DNA of 24,481 nt from Macrocybe gigantea (Eukaryota; Basidiomycota; Agaricomycetes; Agaricales; Callistosporiaceae): contig SJRY01000122.1 of assembly GCA_011319805.1 (NCBI GenBank), forward strand, positions 1 through 24,481. The letters are read 5' to 3'. This document shows, piece after piece, positions 10,321-20,474 of this stretch. A program made the translations under genes and the position numbers. Position 1 is the first letter of the stretch; each line of letters opens with the position of its first letter. The notes under the pieces are model-generated. The model made no database searches and was not told the DNA's origin. It saw nothing but the letters and a program-made list of their open reading frames with translations.

Positions 10321-11117
10321 GCTGATGTTCGTCTTCCTTTTGAGCTTCGATGCCTTCTAACCTCGGTTCCCCATCATCTGCAATCACTTCTTCTTTGCCA
10401 GTGGGAGCCGTCGAATATCAGAAGTCAAGGAATACGGTACCTCCCTGTATCATCGCTATTGCGTCCGAACACCGATAAGCTTTTCTGCCGTCTCCGTTTT
10501 CCGCGCCTACGGAGAATCTCTGGTGGCTCTCCGTCACTGGCACCATGAATTACCGACCAACGGGAGGAAGACTGAGTTCCTGTGTACCAGATTATTCGCT
10601 AGTTTTGAAATAACCTGCGGCAGACTCTCTTTGCATCCAACAAGGAAGACCTATCTCTAAAACTCTCACTTGATCTCTGGCATATATGATTGATCACGCT
10701 ACTTGTCGCGCATCGTGCATCTATCATGAGAGCGTGGCCGATCTTCTCTAAAGCGCTCCAGCTGACCTGGATCATCATATATAGGGTAGCACTAGATGTG
10801 CCCATCCGCAGACAGGGTGGCTCGGTGCATGTTGATGCGCTATGTTTGGGTATATTCGTGCCACTTCTTCTCCCGAATTTGGGAATGAGCTAAAGTTCAT
10901 TTCCACGTTCTTTGTCCCTTGCCCACCTCTGACTTGGAATAGCTTTTTCTCTCATGTTCCACCGCCGGTCCTTGCAGTTGGCAGAAATCCTGCGAAAGCC
11001 TTTAGATGCAGGGTTTCCCAAAGTAAAGGTGCAACGTACGGCTCTCGCGAAAAGAAAAACGACAGGAATTCCAGCTGCACGTCTGCCTCGCGCGGCGCCA
11101 CTTCCAGGTCTTACAAA
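10321..11117 (+). pseudogene. Family B relic 1 (start codon lost, middle exons decayed)
   Basis: Homology to the two full copies runs in order. A promoter-like piece (10321-10399) resembles the region before the intact copy. The 13-base TTGCGTCCGAACA precedes the position of the start, where ATG is replaced by ATA (10475-10477). About 43 in-frame exon 1 codons follow (S-A-V-S-V-F-R-A-Y, then L-R-H-W) before a stop near 10658. A piece of exon 7 lies at about 10665-10718. Exon 9 is preserved at exactly 66 nt (10957-11022) with its donor, and the start of exon 10 is at 11066-11117. Exons 2-6 and most of 8 are not recognisable. This is a dead copy. Confidence 0.7.
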
Positions 11118-11381
11118 GTCGTGCAATTATGCAATCCAAGTTGCTTGCAATCTTTGAAACGGGTGGTTCAAGCAACAGCTCGAGTGTTCGCTTATGGTCA
11201 TGCCATGTCGGTCCAACGAGAGGTCATTGGGTTTGCAATTTGTGTCTCCTCAGATACGTAAGGGCATTGACAGAGAACCAGTATGCTTCGGTTGATTTTG
11301 ATCACAAGCTGAGTTTCATGTGCAGTGTTTTGGGCCAGCATGCATACTGGAAAGTTACGAAGTTTTCAGCTCCGCTGTATT

Positions 11382-11520
11382 GTCAAATCTTTCCCAGAAC
11401 TTCGGTTTGAAGATAGGACCAGGGAAAGCTGGGATCCCAAAGCACTCTCGATGCGTAGACCGTGCTAGACTTCACTTTAGGCAAGGCAGCGACGCTGCAG
11501 GCGACCTGACAAGAATACGA
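11382..11520 (+). pseudogene. Family B relic 2 (fragments of exons 4 and 10)
   Basis: Two short pieces remain. 11382-11425 matches the start of exon 4 (TTTCCCAG..CTT..TTTGAAGA), and 11467-11520 matches exon 10 (ACGCTGCAGGC..CAAGAATACG). They lie much closer together than in the full genes, so a large internal deletion is implied. The order and strand agree with the flanking copies, which suggests a fourth unit in the array. Confidence 0.5.
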
Positions 11521-11740
11521 AAAATACTCCACCCTTTTTTGTCTATCTCTTGGCCTGCTCTACATGCCTGCTCGCTAAACACTTCTAGAATGGTGGTGCT
11601 CTCTTCGGACCGGCAACTAGTCCAGCAGTATGATGATCAGAGTTCTCCGTTCCTGTTGTTCCATCAACTACTAAAAGACTCTTCCTGCACGCCATACTGC
11701 TTGTCATTCGCTGATGCCGTTGACTTCGTCGTCTTCCAGT

Positions 11741-11778
11741 CTCGGCTCCGCATGATCACCGCAATCACCTCTTCTTCG
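11741..11778 (+). repeat. Duplicated promoter segment of family B
   Basis: This segment resembles 10362-10399 (CTCGG-TCC-CAT-ATC, then GCAATCAC-TCTTCTT in both). The two lie about 100 bp before the starts of the intact copy and of relic 1, so the unit of duplication included the promoter. Confidence 0.6.
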
Positions 11779-11844
11779 CGTGTGACATAAAAAACCAAGA
11801 CGTTCTCCGCCCTAGATTGTGGTCACTGAATCTGAACACCAAGG

Positions 11845-13492
11845 ATGAGCATATCTGCCGTCACCATTTTTCACGCCTACGAAGAATGCCTCGCGGCCCT
11901 GCGTCGCTGGCAGAAACAAGGGCCTACCGACGACGAGAAGATCCAGTTTCTCCGGGCAGCCATCAGTAGCTTCGAAGACCCAGCTCAAGTTGCCCAGTTC
12001 AGGACGGACATTAAGGAGGTTGCAGTTGCAGCCCTCAAAGCCCATGAAGCTTTCGAAAGCGCCAATCAATACCTCAAAGATTATATTTCTCAGCATGGAC
12101 AGACTTTTCCAGGTCTCATTCCGTATCAGCAGCGTTGGGAGGGCTACAAAGCGGTATGTTCACATATTTACCCTTGTCTTTTATATTTTGAGCGCTCGTC
12201 GCGACATACAGCGCTGGACAGGCCTCCTCCGGATATCGCGAGACTTTGCGTTGAAGACGAGCGCGAGTTACAAAGGCACGTTGCTTTTCGTCTGGTCATT
12301 CGTAGTCCGTTTATAAAACGGAATTTGGGAACAGAATATGACGAAGTTCTTCTCCAAATGGTCGACACGGTCAAAACCAAGGAAGACATGGAAAAAGCTG
12401 CAGCTGCCCTCGAACGATTCAGCGTACGGGTTGTCCGTACTACTGTCACGGTAGTGCGCTGACGAACGTATAGGCCGAGAAACCGACCGACATTCCGAGC
12501 AACTTTTCCCAACAGTTCCTCGATCTGAGAAGGGATATCAGTCCGTTCTTGGTCGAGTTCAGCAAGTACCTCGACGAGCTGGGCGCTCTGATTCCGATAG
12601 ACCTCCTCTTGATGATGTTCTTTGTTACTTCCATGCGATCGGAAGTTGACAGGCGAGTCAATCCCTCGGGCCTGCGTTATTTGCTGTTCACATTCTTCAT
12701 AGCTACACGCAACAGGTGCATATCCATCCTTTTTTTTCACCGGTTAGGTAATGGTTGCTTTTCTGCGCTAGATCAATGCTCTCCTTGCGACCTTCGGAGC
12801 CACATCATGGACGCAGGTATGAGTGTCCTCTCCTCGCATCTCAAACAGAAGGGCAGGACAGAGACTCCGCCTCTTCTCGCAGCTCTCACCTGGATCCCTG
12901 GCATACGCATTGATCATGCCCCTCGTCACCTATCGCGCTTGTAAGTGCCCCACTCGCCATCCATCCATCCCTCTATCCATCTCCCCCCAAGACGCTTGGC
13001 TAATCCAGAGTCCCGTTCTTAGCGCTGCAACAGACGCTCGACAAATACGAAGCGGAGCTGAACAGACTCATCCAGAGACAAGAAGGCCTAGGACGCATCA
13101 AGGCCCAGTTCAACGCTTTGAGTCTGGGCATCTTTGATTCGCTCAACGTCTTTTCTACCACATGGGCAGAGGTAACGTTCGAATCCCCCCACCCTCGTCT
13201 GACCGCAAGTGACTCGTGAATTTAAAAAAAAAAAAAAACCAATCAAAAATTGGTAAACAACAGTTCCACAGCGAGGCTCTCCAATTCGCAGAAATTCTGC
13301 GAAAGCTTCCCGACGTAGAATTTCCCATAGTAAGGATGACAACAGTCCTCTACGAGTCGTTCGCTGAGGGGAAAAAAAAACCATGACAACTCACAGGAAT
13401 TCAAGCTGCGCGTCGAACTGGCGAGGAAAACAGCAGGACCGCTCCAGATATCCTTGCAAGACTACGCGAACGAAATCGGACGCATCCTTTGA
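11845..13492 (+). CDS. Family B copy 2: intact helical protein with hydrophobic hairpin, 355 aa
   Basis: Ten exons: 11845-12153, 12212-12275, 12335-12423, 12474-12652, 12703-12715, 12772-12816, 12883-12940, 13023-13171, 13264-13329, 13397-13492; every junction keeps the frame. Introns are 50-92 nt; introns 2 (GCACGT) and 4 (GCGAGT) use GC donors where the sister copy has GT. Residues 1-190 look like long amphipathic helices (for example the R-R-W-Q-K-Q and D-I-K-E-V-A-V-A-A-L-K blocks). Two hydrophobic stretches follow, about 191-208 and 219-252, separated by a short polar turn carrying Y-T-Q. A coiled-coil-like tail (253-302) and a helical C-terminus with FHSEALQFAEILRKLP come last. No signal peptide is seen. 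A hydrophobic hairpin inserted between long helices is the layout of ClyA/HBL/xenorhabdolysin-type alpha pore-forming proteins. That is inference from architecture, not a sequence match I can show; an ordinary membrane protein is the alternative. A TATA-like ACATAAAAAA lies at about 11786-11795. Confidence 0.8.
12703..12715 (+). other. 13-nt micro-exon (exon 5) of family B copy 2
   Basis: Lies between an ATAG acceptor and a GTGCAT donor. It is the same length and phase as the micro-exon of copy 1 and also encodes Y-T-Q across the junctions. It is needed to keep exon 4 (phase 2 end) in frame with exon 6. Confidence 0.75.
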
Positions 13493-14516
13493 CAAGCGTG
13501 GGGCAATTTCGGCAAGGTTGTTCTTTAGTGACAAAGTCGTGTATACTGTATATGTCTTTGTTTTTTTTTTTTTCCATTTGCATTTCATCTAGTCGCAAAA
13601 TAAAAAAGCCGAAGATAAAAAGCCTTTGTTTGTATGGAAAGACAGAAGAAAGCACAGCTCGGTACAAGCAATTTGCTATTGCTCATCCAAGGGACGGGCG
13701 AAAAAGGCAGACGAAGAAAAAAGAAAAAAAAAAGGAAATATAGCACAAAGAATCTACTGAGCAGATAAATATAAAAGAAATTCAAAAGTCGACGCACAAA
13801 GCGGTAAGCAGAGACGTGTACATGGCCCAAGTACTAGGATACAACTGCGCAGCAGGAATGGGAAGGGCAGGCGGCACGTTCAATACCTTGTCTATGTTTC
13901 TCTCTCCGCCCGCTTTCGTGATGACCTTCAAAAGCAGCATCATGCAGCATTTCAAAAAGAAAAGCGAAAAAAAAAAAAGAAGAGAGACAAACAACAACAG
14001 TGGCGGCAGCAGCAACAACATCAACAGAGAGCACAAGCACACACAGAAGATAGTAAAGGCGAAAGGGGAAAAAAAAAGGTAAGCATAACAACGAATTGAA
14101 TAGATACGGAAACAGAACGGGGAGTGGAGATAGAAGAATTTTGATAACGCACGGAAATGGACGAGAGCACGAAAGGCGGTCCAGGGATAGATACTAGTAC
14201 AACTTTGCGAGCACTTGTGAGGTATCATATAACATAGATCTATGAGGTTAATCCAGAGGTAGAAAGAGGGAAAAAGAGAAAGAGAAAGACCGCTTGACGT
14301 GTCTCCGAGCCTAGATTAAAATGCGCAAAAAGTGCACAAACGGCAGAGGAAAAAGGGTGATGGAAAAGAGACAGACGCTCTCGCGGCGCGGCGGCTATCG
14401 AGTCGTGTCACATCGTAGCACCACCTTGCAGCGAAAGGCAATCGCAGAGGCAAGGCAGAGCAAACCGGGAAAGTCAATCTCCCTTTTTGTTCGTTTATTT
14501 TTTTTTTGTCTCTCGC
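13493..14516. other. Convergent intergenic region, low complexity
   Basis: About 1 kb separates the tail-to-tail family B copy 2 and SNF1, and presumably holds both 3' UTRs. It is rich in A/T runs and purine-rich low-complexity sequence on the plus strand (for example 13715-13740, 13965-14080, 14260-14290). The open frames in it on both strands are products of that bias. No gene is supported. Confidence 0.6.
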
Positions 14517-16936
14517 TCACTCGCCACCCCCAGCGAGCTCAAGAATGAGCCTGCACGCGACGTCCATGAACACGAACGGGGAGACAACCTCGTCCTCCTT
14601 GACAAACGCGCCGTCCTTCTCCTTGATCGACCGGCTCGAGTCGCTGCTCGTCTCGGACAGATTTGTCGGCGCTGCATCCGCAGCCATATCAAACCTACCC
14701 GCGCCTGGCTCCGTCGACGCGCGATACGTCTTCTTGTGATGGAAATCAACAAGATAATTGATCGAATCGACCATGTAGAGCTGCAGGTTCATCAGCACCT
14801 GTGAAAAGGAAGACAAGCGATGAGCGCCAGAGCGTCGCGAAGGATGTAAAGATACGCACAACGACGTCCTGCACCCGCGCTCTCGTCTCTACGAAATAAA
14901 TACTGGCCGCCGCTTTCAAATCGACTCCGCCACTGCCATCAAACTCTCTAGCGCGCTCGATGCCCGTTCCGCCCTTGCGTGCACGGACGCCTCCCAACCC
15001 GCCCAGGTTCTTCTTCTCCTTCCACTCCATGCCAAGGGCCTTGAGCGTCCTATAGATCTCCAGCATCACCTCCATAGGCGGGCTGCGGCTTCGTATCCCG
15101 AAATGCCACTTGGTCTTGTGCTGCTTGCGCTCGCGCGGACCACCTACCGTCGCCCCCGCAGATCGCCGCGCCGATAGGTACGACGTCAGGTGGTGCTGTT
15201 CGGGAACTGGTCTGGGAGAGACGAGTTCAGGACGGCAAAGGTGTTCACCTCCGGGTTAGCGTTGCTATTCATAATGTCGTCCTCTGGGGGAGGTGACACA
15301 AACCCGAGCCCGTCGTCGGTTAGTAACGCGTCGTCGACGTCGTCATCGTAATCGCCGTTGAATTCTGCTTCAAAGGGGTTTTCTTCCAGGTCAGCGGCGC
15401 CTGGTGAAAGAGCGCTTGGAGAAAGCGCATTGCGCGGCTAGAGAAGATTGGTAAACGACCAAAGACCATGAAAGGAGCAACTCACATCCATAGCGGCGAT
15501 CTGAGCATCCCTCTCCTGCTCCGCAAACTCGGCCACTTATGAGAAATTTCGTCAATAGGAGAGAGAGAGAGATAGGGCTAGTAGGACACATACGGTCTTT
15601 TCCCGACCGTCTCTTGTCTCTGAGCAGCATATATGCAACCTTGACCGCATTTCCCTGAATGCCATCGTCCCTTCTGAGGCATTCCCATACGTCGTCCTTG
15701 GAAACGCCGCTGATCCTCGAAGCCAGCTCCTCCACGACGTCTTCTTCTATCCTGCCGAGCCCCTCGATCATCTCAAAGTCAAGCGGCACTTTAGGGGGCG
15801 TGACGAGGGTGCTAAGATGACCGAGGACGGGGCCAGGCGGCGGTGGGAGGGGCATGAGATAACGCGGGAGGTCGGTCGTGAAGAAGGGGTGTTGTGTGAT
15901 CTCTGGGACAGTGATACGCTTGACCGGGTCGACAGCGAGCATCGCGTTGATGAGATGCCGGGCATCTGAAGACAGGAAGCTTGGCATGTGATACGACCCC
16001 TCTAGGGAAGCCCAGTGTGAATGAGACACAGGAAACTTGAGCCGACTCAAGGAAAACTCACGGCATATTCTCGTGAACAGGACCTGAACATCGTCGTCCT
16101 CGAACGGTAGTCTCCCGCACAGCATGACGTACAAGATCACGCCCGAGCTCCAAACATCAATCTCTGGGCCGGCATAGACGCCACCCCTGATGACCTCGGG
16201 CGCGGCGTAGTTGGGGCTACCACAGCTGGTGGTGAGAAAGTCTCCGTCGCTGATCTCGTTGGATAGGCCAAAGTCGGCGATCTTGACGTTGAGGTCGTCG
16301 TCGAGGAGGACGTTTTCAGGCTTGAGATCGCGGTGGACGATCTTGAGCCGGTGAGAGTACTCGATCCCGGAGATGATCTGCTGGAAGAAGCGCCTCGCGC
16401 GGGGCTCGTGCATGCGCCCGTTCTCGACGATGTAGTTGAAGAGCTCGCCGCCGGCGTACTCGAGCACGAAAATGATGTCCGTCGGCGTGGAGATGACCTC
16501 GTACCTGCGGGTAGGGGGAGGGACAATTCGCAATTCGTCAGCATCGTCTCCCCGAACGCGACATGAGGAATGGAGAGTCGTGCTATTTACAATTTGATGA
16601 TGTGCGGGTGCCGGAGGGTGCGCATGTACTCGAACTCGCGCCGCACACGAGTTTTCGTGCGCTCTCTGTGTATGGCCGCTTTGGAAATGTACTTCATCGC
16701 GACTTTGTGACCGGTAATCTTATGCATGGCCACTGCAACAAAAAAAAAAAAAACCGTCAGACCATGCGTTCTGCGCTAGCGGAAGGGAAAAGCAGCGAAT
16801 CTGCGGATCCTGTTTGACCAAGGAGGCAGGCTGGAGACTGACTTTTGACTTTGCCAAATGTGCCCTCTGCAATGTCCTGGATTACGGTATACTCCCCAAG
16901 CATGGACGGGGAGAATACGTTGGCCTGGTCACTCAT
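14517..16936 (-). CDS. SNF1: SNF1 / AMP-activated protein kinase catalytic alpha subunit
   Basis: Ser/Thr kinase subunit of the SNF1/AMPK complex, which switches metabolism when glucose or energy is low. Eight exons: 16936-16843, 16732-16591, 16504-16062, 16001-15594, 15535-15486, 15437-15249, 15195-14860, 14798-14517; introns are 48-110 nt, all GT-AG, and the frame is intact, giving 647 aa. Visible features: glycine loop GTFGKV (25-30), catalytic Lys45 (VAMKYISK), helix-C Glu64, HRD loop VHRDLKPEN (135-143), DFG 156-158, activation loop FLTTSCGSPNYAAPE with the expected phospho-Thr171, then a UBA/autoinhibitory segment (about 305-358, ending LLRDKRR), an acidic linker, and the alpha C-terminal domain beginning near KWHFGIRSRS (about 472) and binding the beta and gamma subunits. 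Intron 3 (60 nt, 16061-16002) has no in-frame stop and is easily mistaken for coding. Intron 6 (53 nt, 15248-15196) explains a frame change before HHLTSYLSARR. The ATG is chosen for the fit to the family start before GEYTVIQ. Confidence 0.95.
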
Positions 16937-17264
16937 CGCGGCGGAGGAATAGGCGAATGCAATGTCGGTGGAGATGGAGGTATTGGGTATAAATGAATTG
17001 TGTGCACGTGTTTAGTCACTTCAGCAGATCCTTGGGCGCCAATTTTGCTATCCCCTCGTTTCCGAGCTGCTATTTCAAAGGTGCCGAGTGAAAATCCATT
17101 TAATTCTGCTCAACATCCTTACAACGCGTTCCTTACTGGAACTCGTCGTCTGCCGTCGTTGGGCGTCAAAATCAAAAAAAAGTCCTCTGATCACGTGCGC
17201 GCAATGTCTTGGTCGATCTTCTTACTCTGACTCTCAAAAGCTATAGCGCTGCTGCATTTCCTAG
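16937..17264. promoter_or_regulatory. Shared bidirectional promoter, SNF1 / SRP14
   Basis: These 328 bp separate the two divergent start codons and must hold both promoters and 5' leaders. A clear TATA box is not obvious in either direction. Housekeeping head-to-head pairs of this kind are common in compact fungal genomes. Confidence 0.6.
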
Positions 17265-17990
17265 ATGCAGCTAGTCGACAACGATACCGTGCGTTTTTCA
17301 TTTGACAAAAAAAATCCTTCAACTCAATTCTGAAAACCCTTATAGTTCCTAGAACGACTAGCTGAGCTAATCGAGTCCACAAAAGATCGCGGAACGGTGT
17401 GGCTCACGCACAAACGACGTTAGTTCCTGTTGGATCATGCTTCCAGGATGCTCGCGTTTGACAATGATTTTGCTCGTAGTGAGGTACGATGGTGAGGATG
17501 CGCTGATGGCGCACGGCGATGAAGACCGATCGGGGGCATCTTCGTCATCCACCGGCACGCGCGAATACCCATGCCTCCTCCGTCTCACCGACGGCAAAAA
17601 GACCAAAATCTCCACCAAAGTACGTCTCCAACCCCCGAACCCCCCTACGCCCAGCTCACCCCCCACCCGCATCAGATCACCTCCGCCGCCCTTCCCAAAT
17701 TCCACGCCGCGTACGGCGCGCTGCTCAAGTCCTCGCTCGGCGCGACGCTGCGCAAGCGGGACAAGAAGCGCGAGAAGCTCAAGGCGGACGAGGCGGCGAA
17801 GCGCAGGCGCAGGATGCTCGAGCCTGTCGTGGTCGATGGGCCGAAGCGTGGCAAGGGCAGGAGGAGCAGGCAGCGCAAGGTCAAGGCTGCGCTCAAGCAG
17901 CAGGCGTCGCAGGCAAAGGCGAAGGAGCGCGAGGAGGAGGAGAAGAGGAAGACGGCGCAGTCCGCGATGGCTGGCGAAGTGGCGTCCTGA
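17265..17990 (+). CDS. SRP14: Signal recognition particle subunit SRP14
   Basis: SRP14 binds the Alu domain of SRP RNA and helps pause translation while a nascent chain is delivered to the ER. Four exons: 17265-17288, 17346-17418, 17480-17619, 17676-17990; introns of 57, 61 and 56 nt are GT-AG and all phases agree, giving 183 aa. The first exon has only eight codons (M-Q-L-V-D-N-D-T). Exon 2 carries the F-L-x-x-L-x-x-L-I...K-D-R-G-T-V-W-L-T-H-K-R start of the family. Exon 3 carries EYPCLLRLTDGKKTKIST, matching the C-L-L-R-A-T-D-G-K-K-K-I-S-T block of animal SRP14. Exon 4 carries LPKFHAAYGALLKSS and then LRKRDKKRE. The Lys/Arg/Glu-rich tail after about residue 115 is longer than in human SRP14 (136 aa) and probably contacts RNA. 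A Ser/Gly/Asp-rich insert in exon 3 is loop-like. It ends 163 bp from the convergent family C gene. Confidence 0.93.
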
Positions 17991-18153
17991 TTTCTTTTCT
18001 TTGAGGTTCTGCATTGCCTCTGTACCCCAGACATCCTCCGAATGCGATCCATTATATAGAAGAAATAAGTATGTTACGTGAGAGGTTATGTATATGATGT
18101 GCAGGATGAATGATGATGACGAGCGAAAGCAAAGGAGAAGAAAAAAAAAAAAA

Positions 18154-18840
18154 CTAACCGACGACTTCATAGTCGTTGCTCTTCACAGCTGGGTCCTTCA
18201 GCGCCTGCTCTCTGATCCTCCGATTCCTCATCGCCTTCTCCTCATCGTCCGCAAACGCATCCTCGACGATCTCAACCAGCTTCACAACCGTCTCATCAAT
18301 CTTCCTCACCACCTTCTCCGCAACCTCCCAAAGGTCCCTATCCTCTCCAAGCGCATCGTCCTCACTCGCCCGAACAGGCGCAGCGCCTATGCTCCCCAAC
18401 GCACGATGCACCTCCTCGCACGCCTCGCACACGATCCTATGCACCTCCTCCCGCTCCCGCGCGCCAAGCCTGCGCACGTCCTCAAAAAACTCCTCCATGA
18501 GGTGCTCCGGAAAGTCCACAAAGCACGCACACAGCGCGCGGAAGTACGCCAGCGCCTCGCGCGGCGCGCCAAAGTCCGTCCGCGCGTACGCCGTCAGGTC
18601 GACGTGCTGCAGCCGGATCAGCCGCGCGAAGAGGTACGTCGCGCTGTCCAGCTCCTCGATCACGGACAGCATCGCCCAGAACGTGTACAGCGTTGCGCCT
18701 GCCAGCGTCGCTGTCAAAGCCAGGCGTCGCATGTCGTGAGTCGCGGTTTGAGTCTGGTGGGTTCAGATAGGGAACAGGCCACACACCGACGAGCAGGCCC
18801 TTCATCTTCGACCTGGCGTCCCATCGCGTCTATACCACAT
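18154..18840 (-). pseudogene. Family C copy 1 (most diverged; one-base frame break in exon 1)
   Basis: The main exon (18710-18154, 184 codons plus stop) is open and ends in Y-E-V-V-G. It has one membrane segment (ATLYTFWAMLSVIEEL), the conserved L-Q-x-V-D-L-T-x-Y core, A-L-A-Y-F, and an E-x-x-E-x-V-H-R-I-V-x-E-A-C-E-E-V-H-R helix. A 76-nt GT-AG intron (18786-18711) separates it from an exon carrying MWYRRDGTP (from 18840) and M-K-G-L-L-V. These two motifs are in different frames: relative to copies 2 and 3, one base is missing at about 18812-18814, just after D-G-T-P. The 5' end is unclear. A GC-rich open stretch continues upstream of 18840 (a Y-Y-A-A-A-A-L-G-rich sequence), but I find no convincing start or presequence matching the sisters. 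Function unknown. Confidence 0.6.
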
Positions 18841-19524
18841 CCTAGCCGACAACCCGGGCGGCCGCCCACCGCCACCGCCGCCTAGTGCAGCAGCAGCATA
18901 ATACCCCCGGCGCGCAGGCAAACCTGGCAAAGGCACGTCTATCGACTTTGATTCTTCTTCTGCGTCGCGCAGCAAGCGGCCGCGAAACGCATCTCAAGGC
19001 ATGATGTGACCGAGATGCGGCTCGCCAGCTGCAAGCGAGCATGGAGAATGGCAGAATGGTCTGAAGCAACCAGCTTCTCTCTCTTTTCTTTTTTTTTTTC
19101 CCGGAGACAGCGAAGGCTCTGGGTGATGATAGACTTGGCTTTGCATTTATTTGGCGGCAATCCAAGTTCTGTTCCGCTGGCGAATCTCGCCAAAAGAGAA
19201 CGGCTCTGCCTTCTGAACTGACTTGCACAAGACTATACCAAGCAACGCTCCATATCATGCTTCAAATACGATGCGGATTGTGCGTTACAAAAACTGTGGG
19301 CTCTCTTGTATTATTCGTGGGCCTTGGCATATGCTCTGCTTCGAATCGGGCTGTGGCATAATCGACACAAATCCGACAAATCGGACGCTTCCGCACACTT
19401 CACCAGAAGAACAAAGCCTTTGACAACGCGTGGGTCAAGTTGCGCGAAACATTAATAGAGGTACAGCAAAACACGTCCGCTATATGGACTATGATTTACC
19501 CTAGATCGACGACCGCATGACAAG
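18841..19524. other. Spacer between family C copies 1 and 2
   Basis: The right part shows nothing recognisable. The left 150-200 bp (to about 19000) is GC-rich and probably holds the uncertain 5' coding end of copy 1 on the minus strand. A T-run at about 19086-19098 is the only repeat noted. Confidence 0.4.
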
Positions 19525-20385
19525 CTAACCGACGACAGAGAAATCCTCAGGCGTCGTCGTTGGAGGGGTCTTGCTGAGCTGCTCGATCAATTGCATTTGC
19601 TGTTTATTCTCTGCTTTCTGCGCCAACTCCTGCGCTGCCTCAACGAGCTGCACGGTGCTCTTCAAAACCCGGAGTGTATATTCAACGTAAGCTCTATCCC
19701 CGTTCAACTGAGCCTTGAAGATGTCGTCCTGCGCATGAAGGCCATACATCTCTGCGCATATCCGATGCACGTCCTCGCACGTCGTCCGGACGATTGTATA
19801 CGCTTCTTTATTAAGTTTCAGGAGGAGCTCCAAGGCTGCCATAAAGTTATCCAAATCCTCAGGATTCATGTCGGTCAGGAGATGATAGAGCAGTCTATAG
19901 TATGCGAGTGTCTGCGATGGGACCGAAAGATCGACAGAAGGGTATCGGGTGAGGTCCAGTATTGCAGCTGCAGCTGGCGCGTGGACAAGAAGCGTGCTTG
20001 TTTGGTGAACTTTTCTGCGGCGTAAAGGTCCGCAACGACCAAAATGATCAGGCCTGCAACAGTTCACCCCCACCAACAAAATCGTCAATGTGGGCAAGTA
20101 CGGATCGTTTGGACGAAGCATACCGATTGCGACCTTTAACCCCTTTCTCTTCGATCTGGGTGCCCCGTCAGGTCGATACCACACCTTGCTCCAGATCGTG
20201 TTTCGCTGCGATACGAGCATGGAGTACTCGGGGATGCCGCGCATAGCTGTACCGCCATTTATCCGACTTGCGATCGCGAGTTTCGAAGCAGCTGGTGGTG
20301 TCATGGTCGACGCCGACCTCGATATCGATGCACATCTCAACCCGTGAGCAACGAGAGAGGGAAATCTCCTGCTATAGAAGACCAT
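19525..20385 (-). pseudogene. Family C copy 2: presequence plus one-membrane-segment protein with a one-base frame break
   Basis: Exon 1 is 20385-20124 (87 codons plus one base), starting M-V-F-Y-S-R-R-F, with an Arg/Ser/Ala-rich, acid-poor N-terminus that resembles a mitochondrial presequence. It reaches TIWSKVWYRPDGAPRSKRKG. A 70-nt GT-AG intron (20123-20054) follows. Exon 2 (20053-19525) has a hydrophobic L-I-I-L-V-V-A-D-L-Y-A-A segment, then the D-L-T-R-Y core, a C-E-D-V-H-R-I-C helix, a Gln/Ala-rich helix and the end PEDFSVVG. The membrane segment and the D-L-T-R-Y core are in different frames: one base is missing at about 19954-19958. Reading straight through the intron gives a single long frame, but that destroys the membrane segment, so I consider it an artefact. 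Function unknown. Confidence 0.65.
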
Positions 20386-20474
20386 GGTGGAATCGGTGTA
20401 CGCTGTGCGGCTGCAGCAAGCACCTGTTGGCAGGAGGATGTGCGTAGCTGCGGCATGATACAAGGGCAGGTGCT

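Noticed and set aside
13160..13200. GTTCGAATCCCCCC, resembling a B-box
   Set aside because: It lies inside intron 8 of family B copy 2, with no matching A-box or cloverleaf.
13782..14228. Leu/Phe-rich 148-codon minus-strand frame
   Set aside because: It is the complement of A-rich low-complexity DNA between two convergent genes, with no exon structure or motif.
15391..16533. 380-codon kinase frame taken as one exon
   Set aside because: It includes the 60-nt intron at 16061-16002, which adds residues not found in any SNF1, and reads into intron 4 at 15593. The spliced model fits the family.
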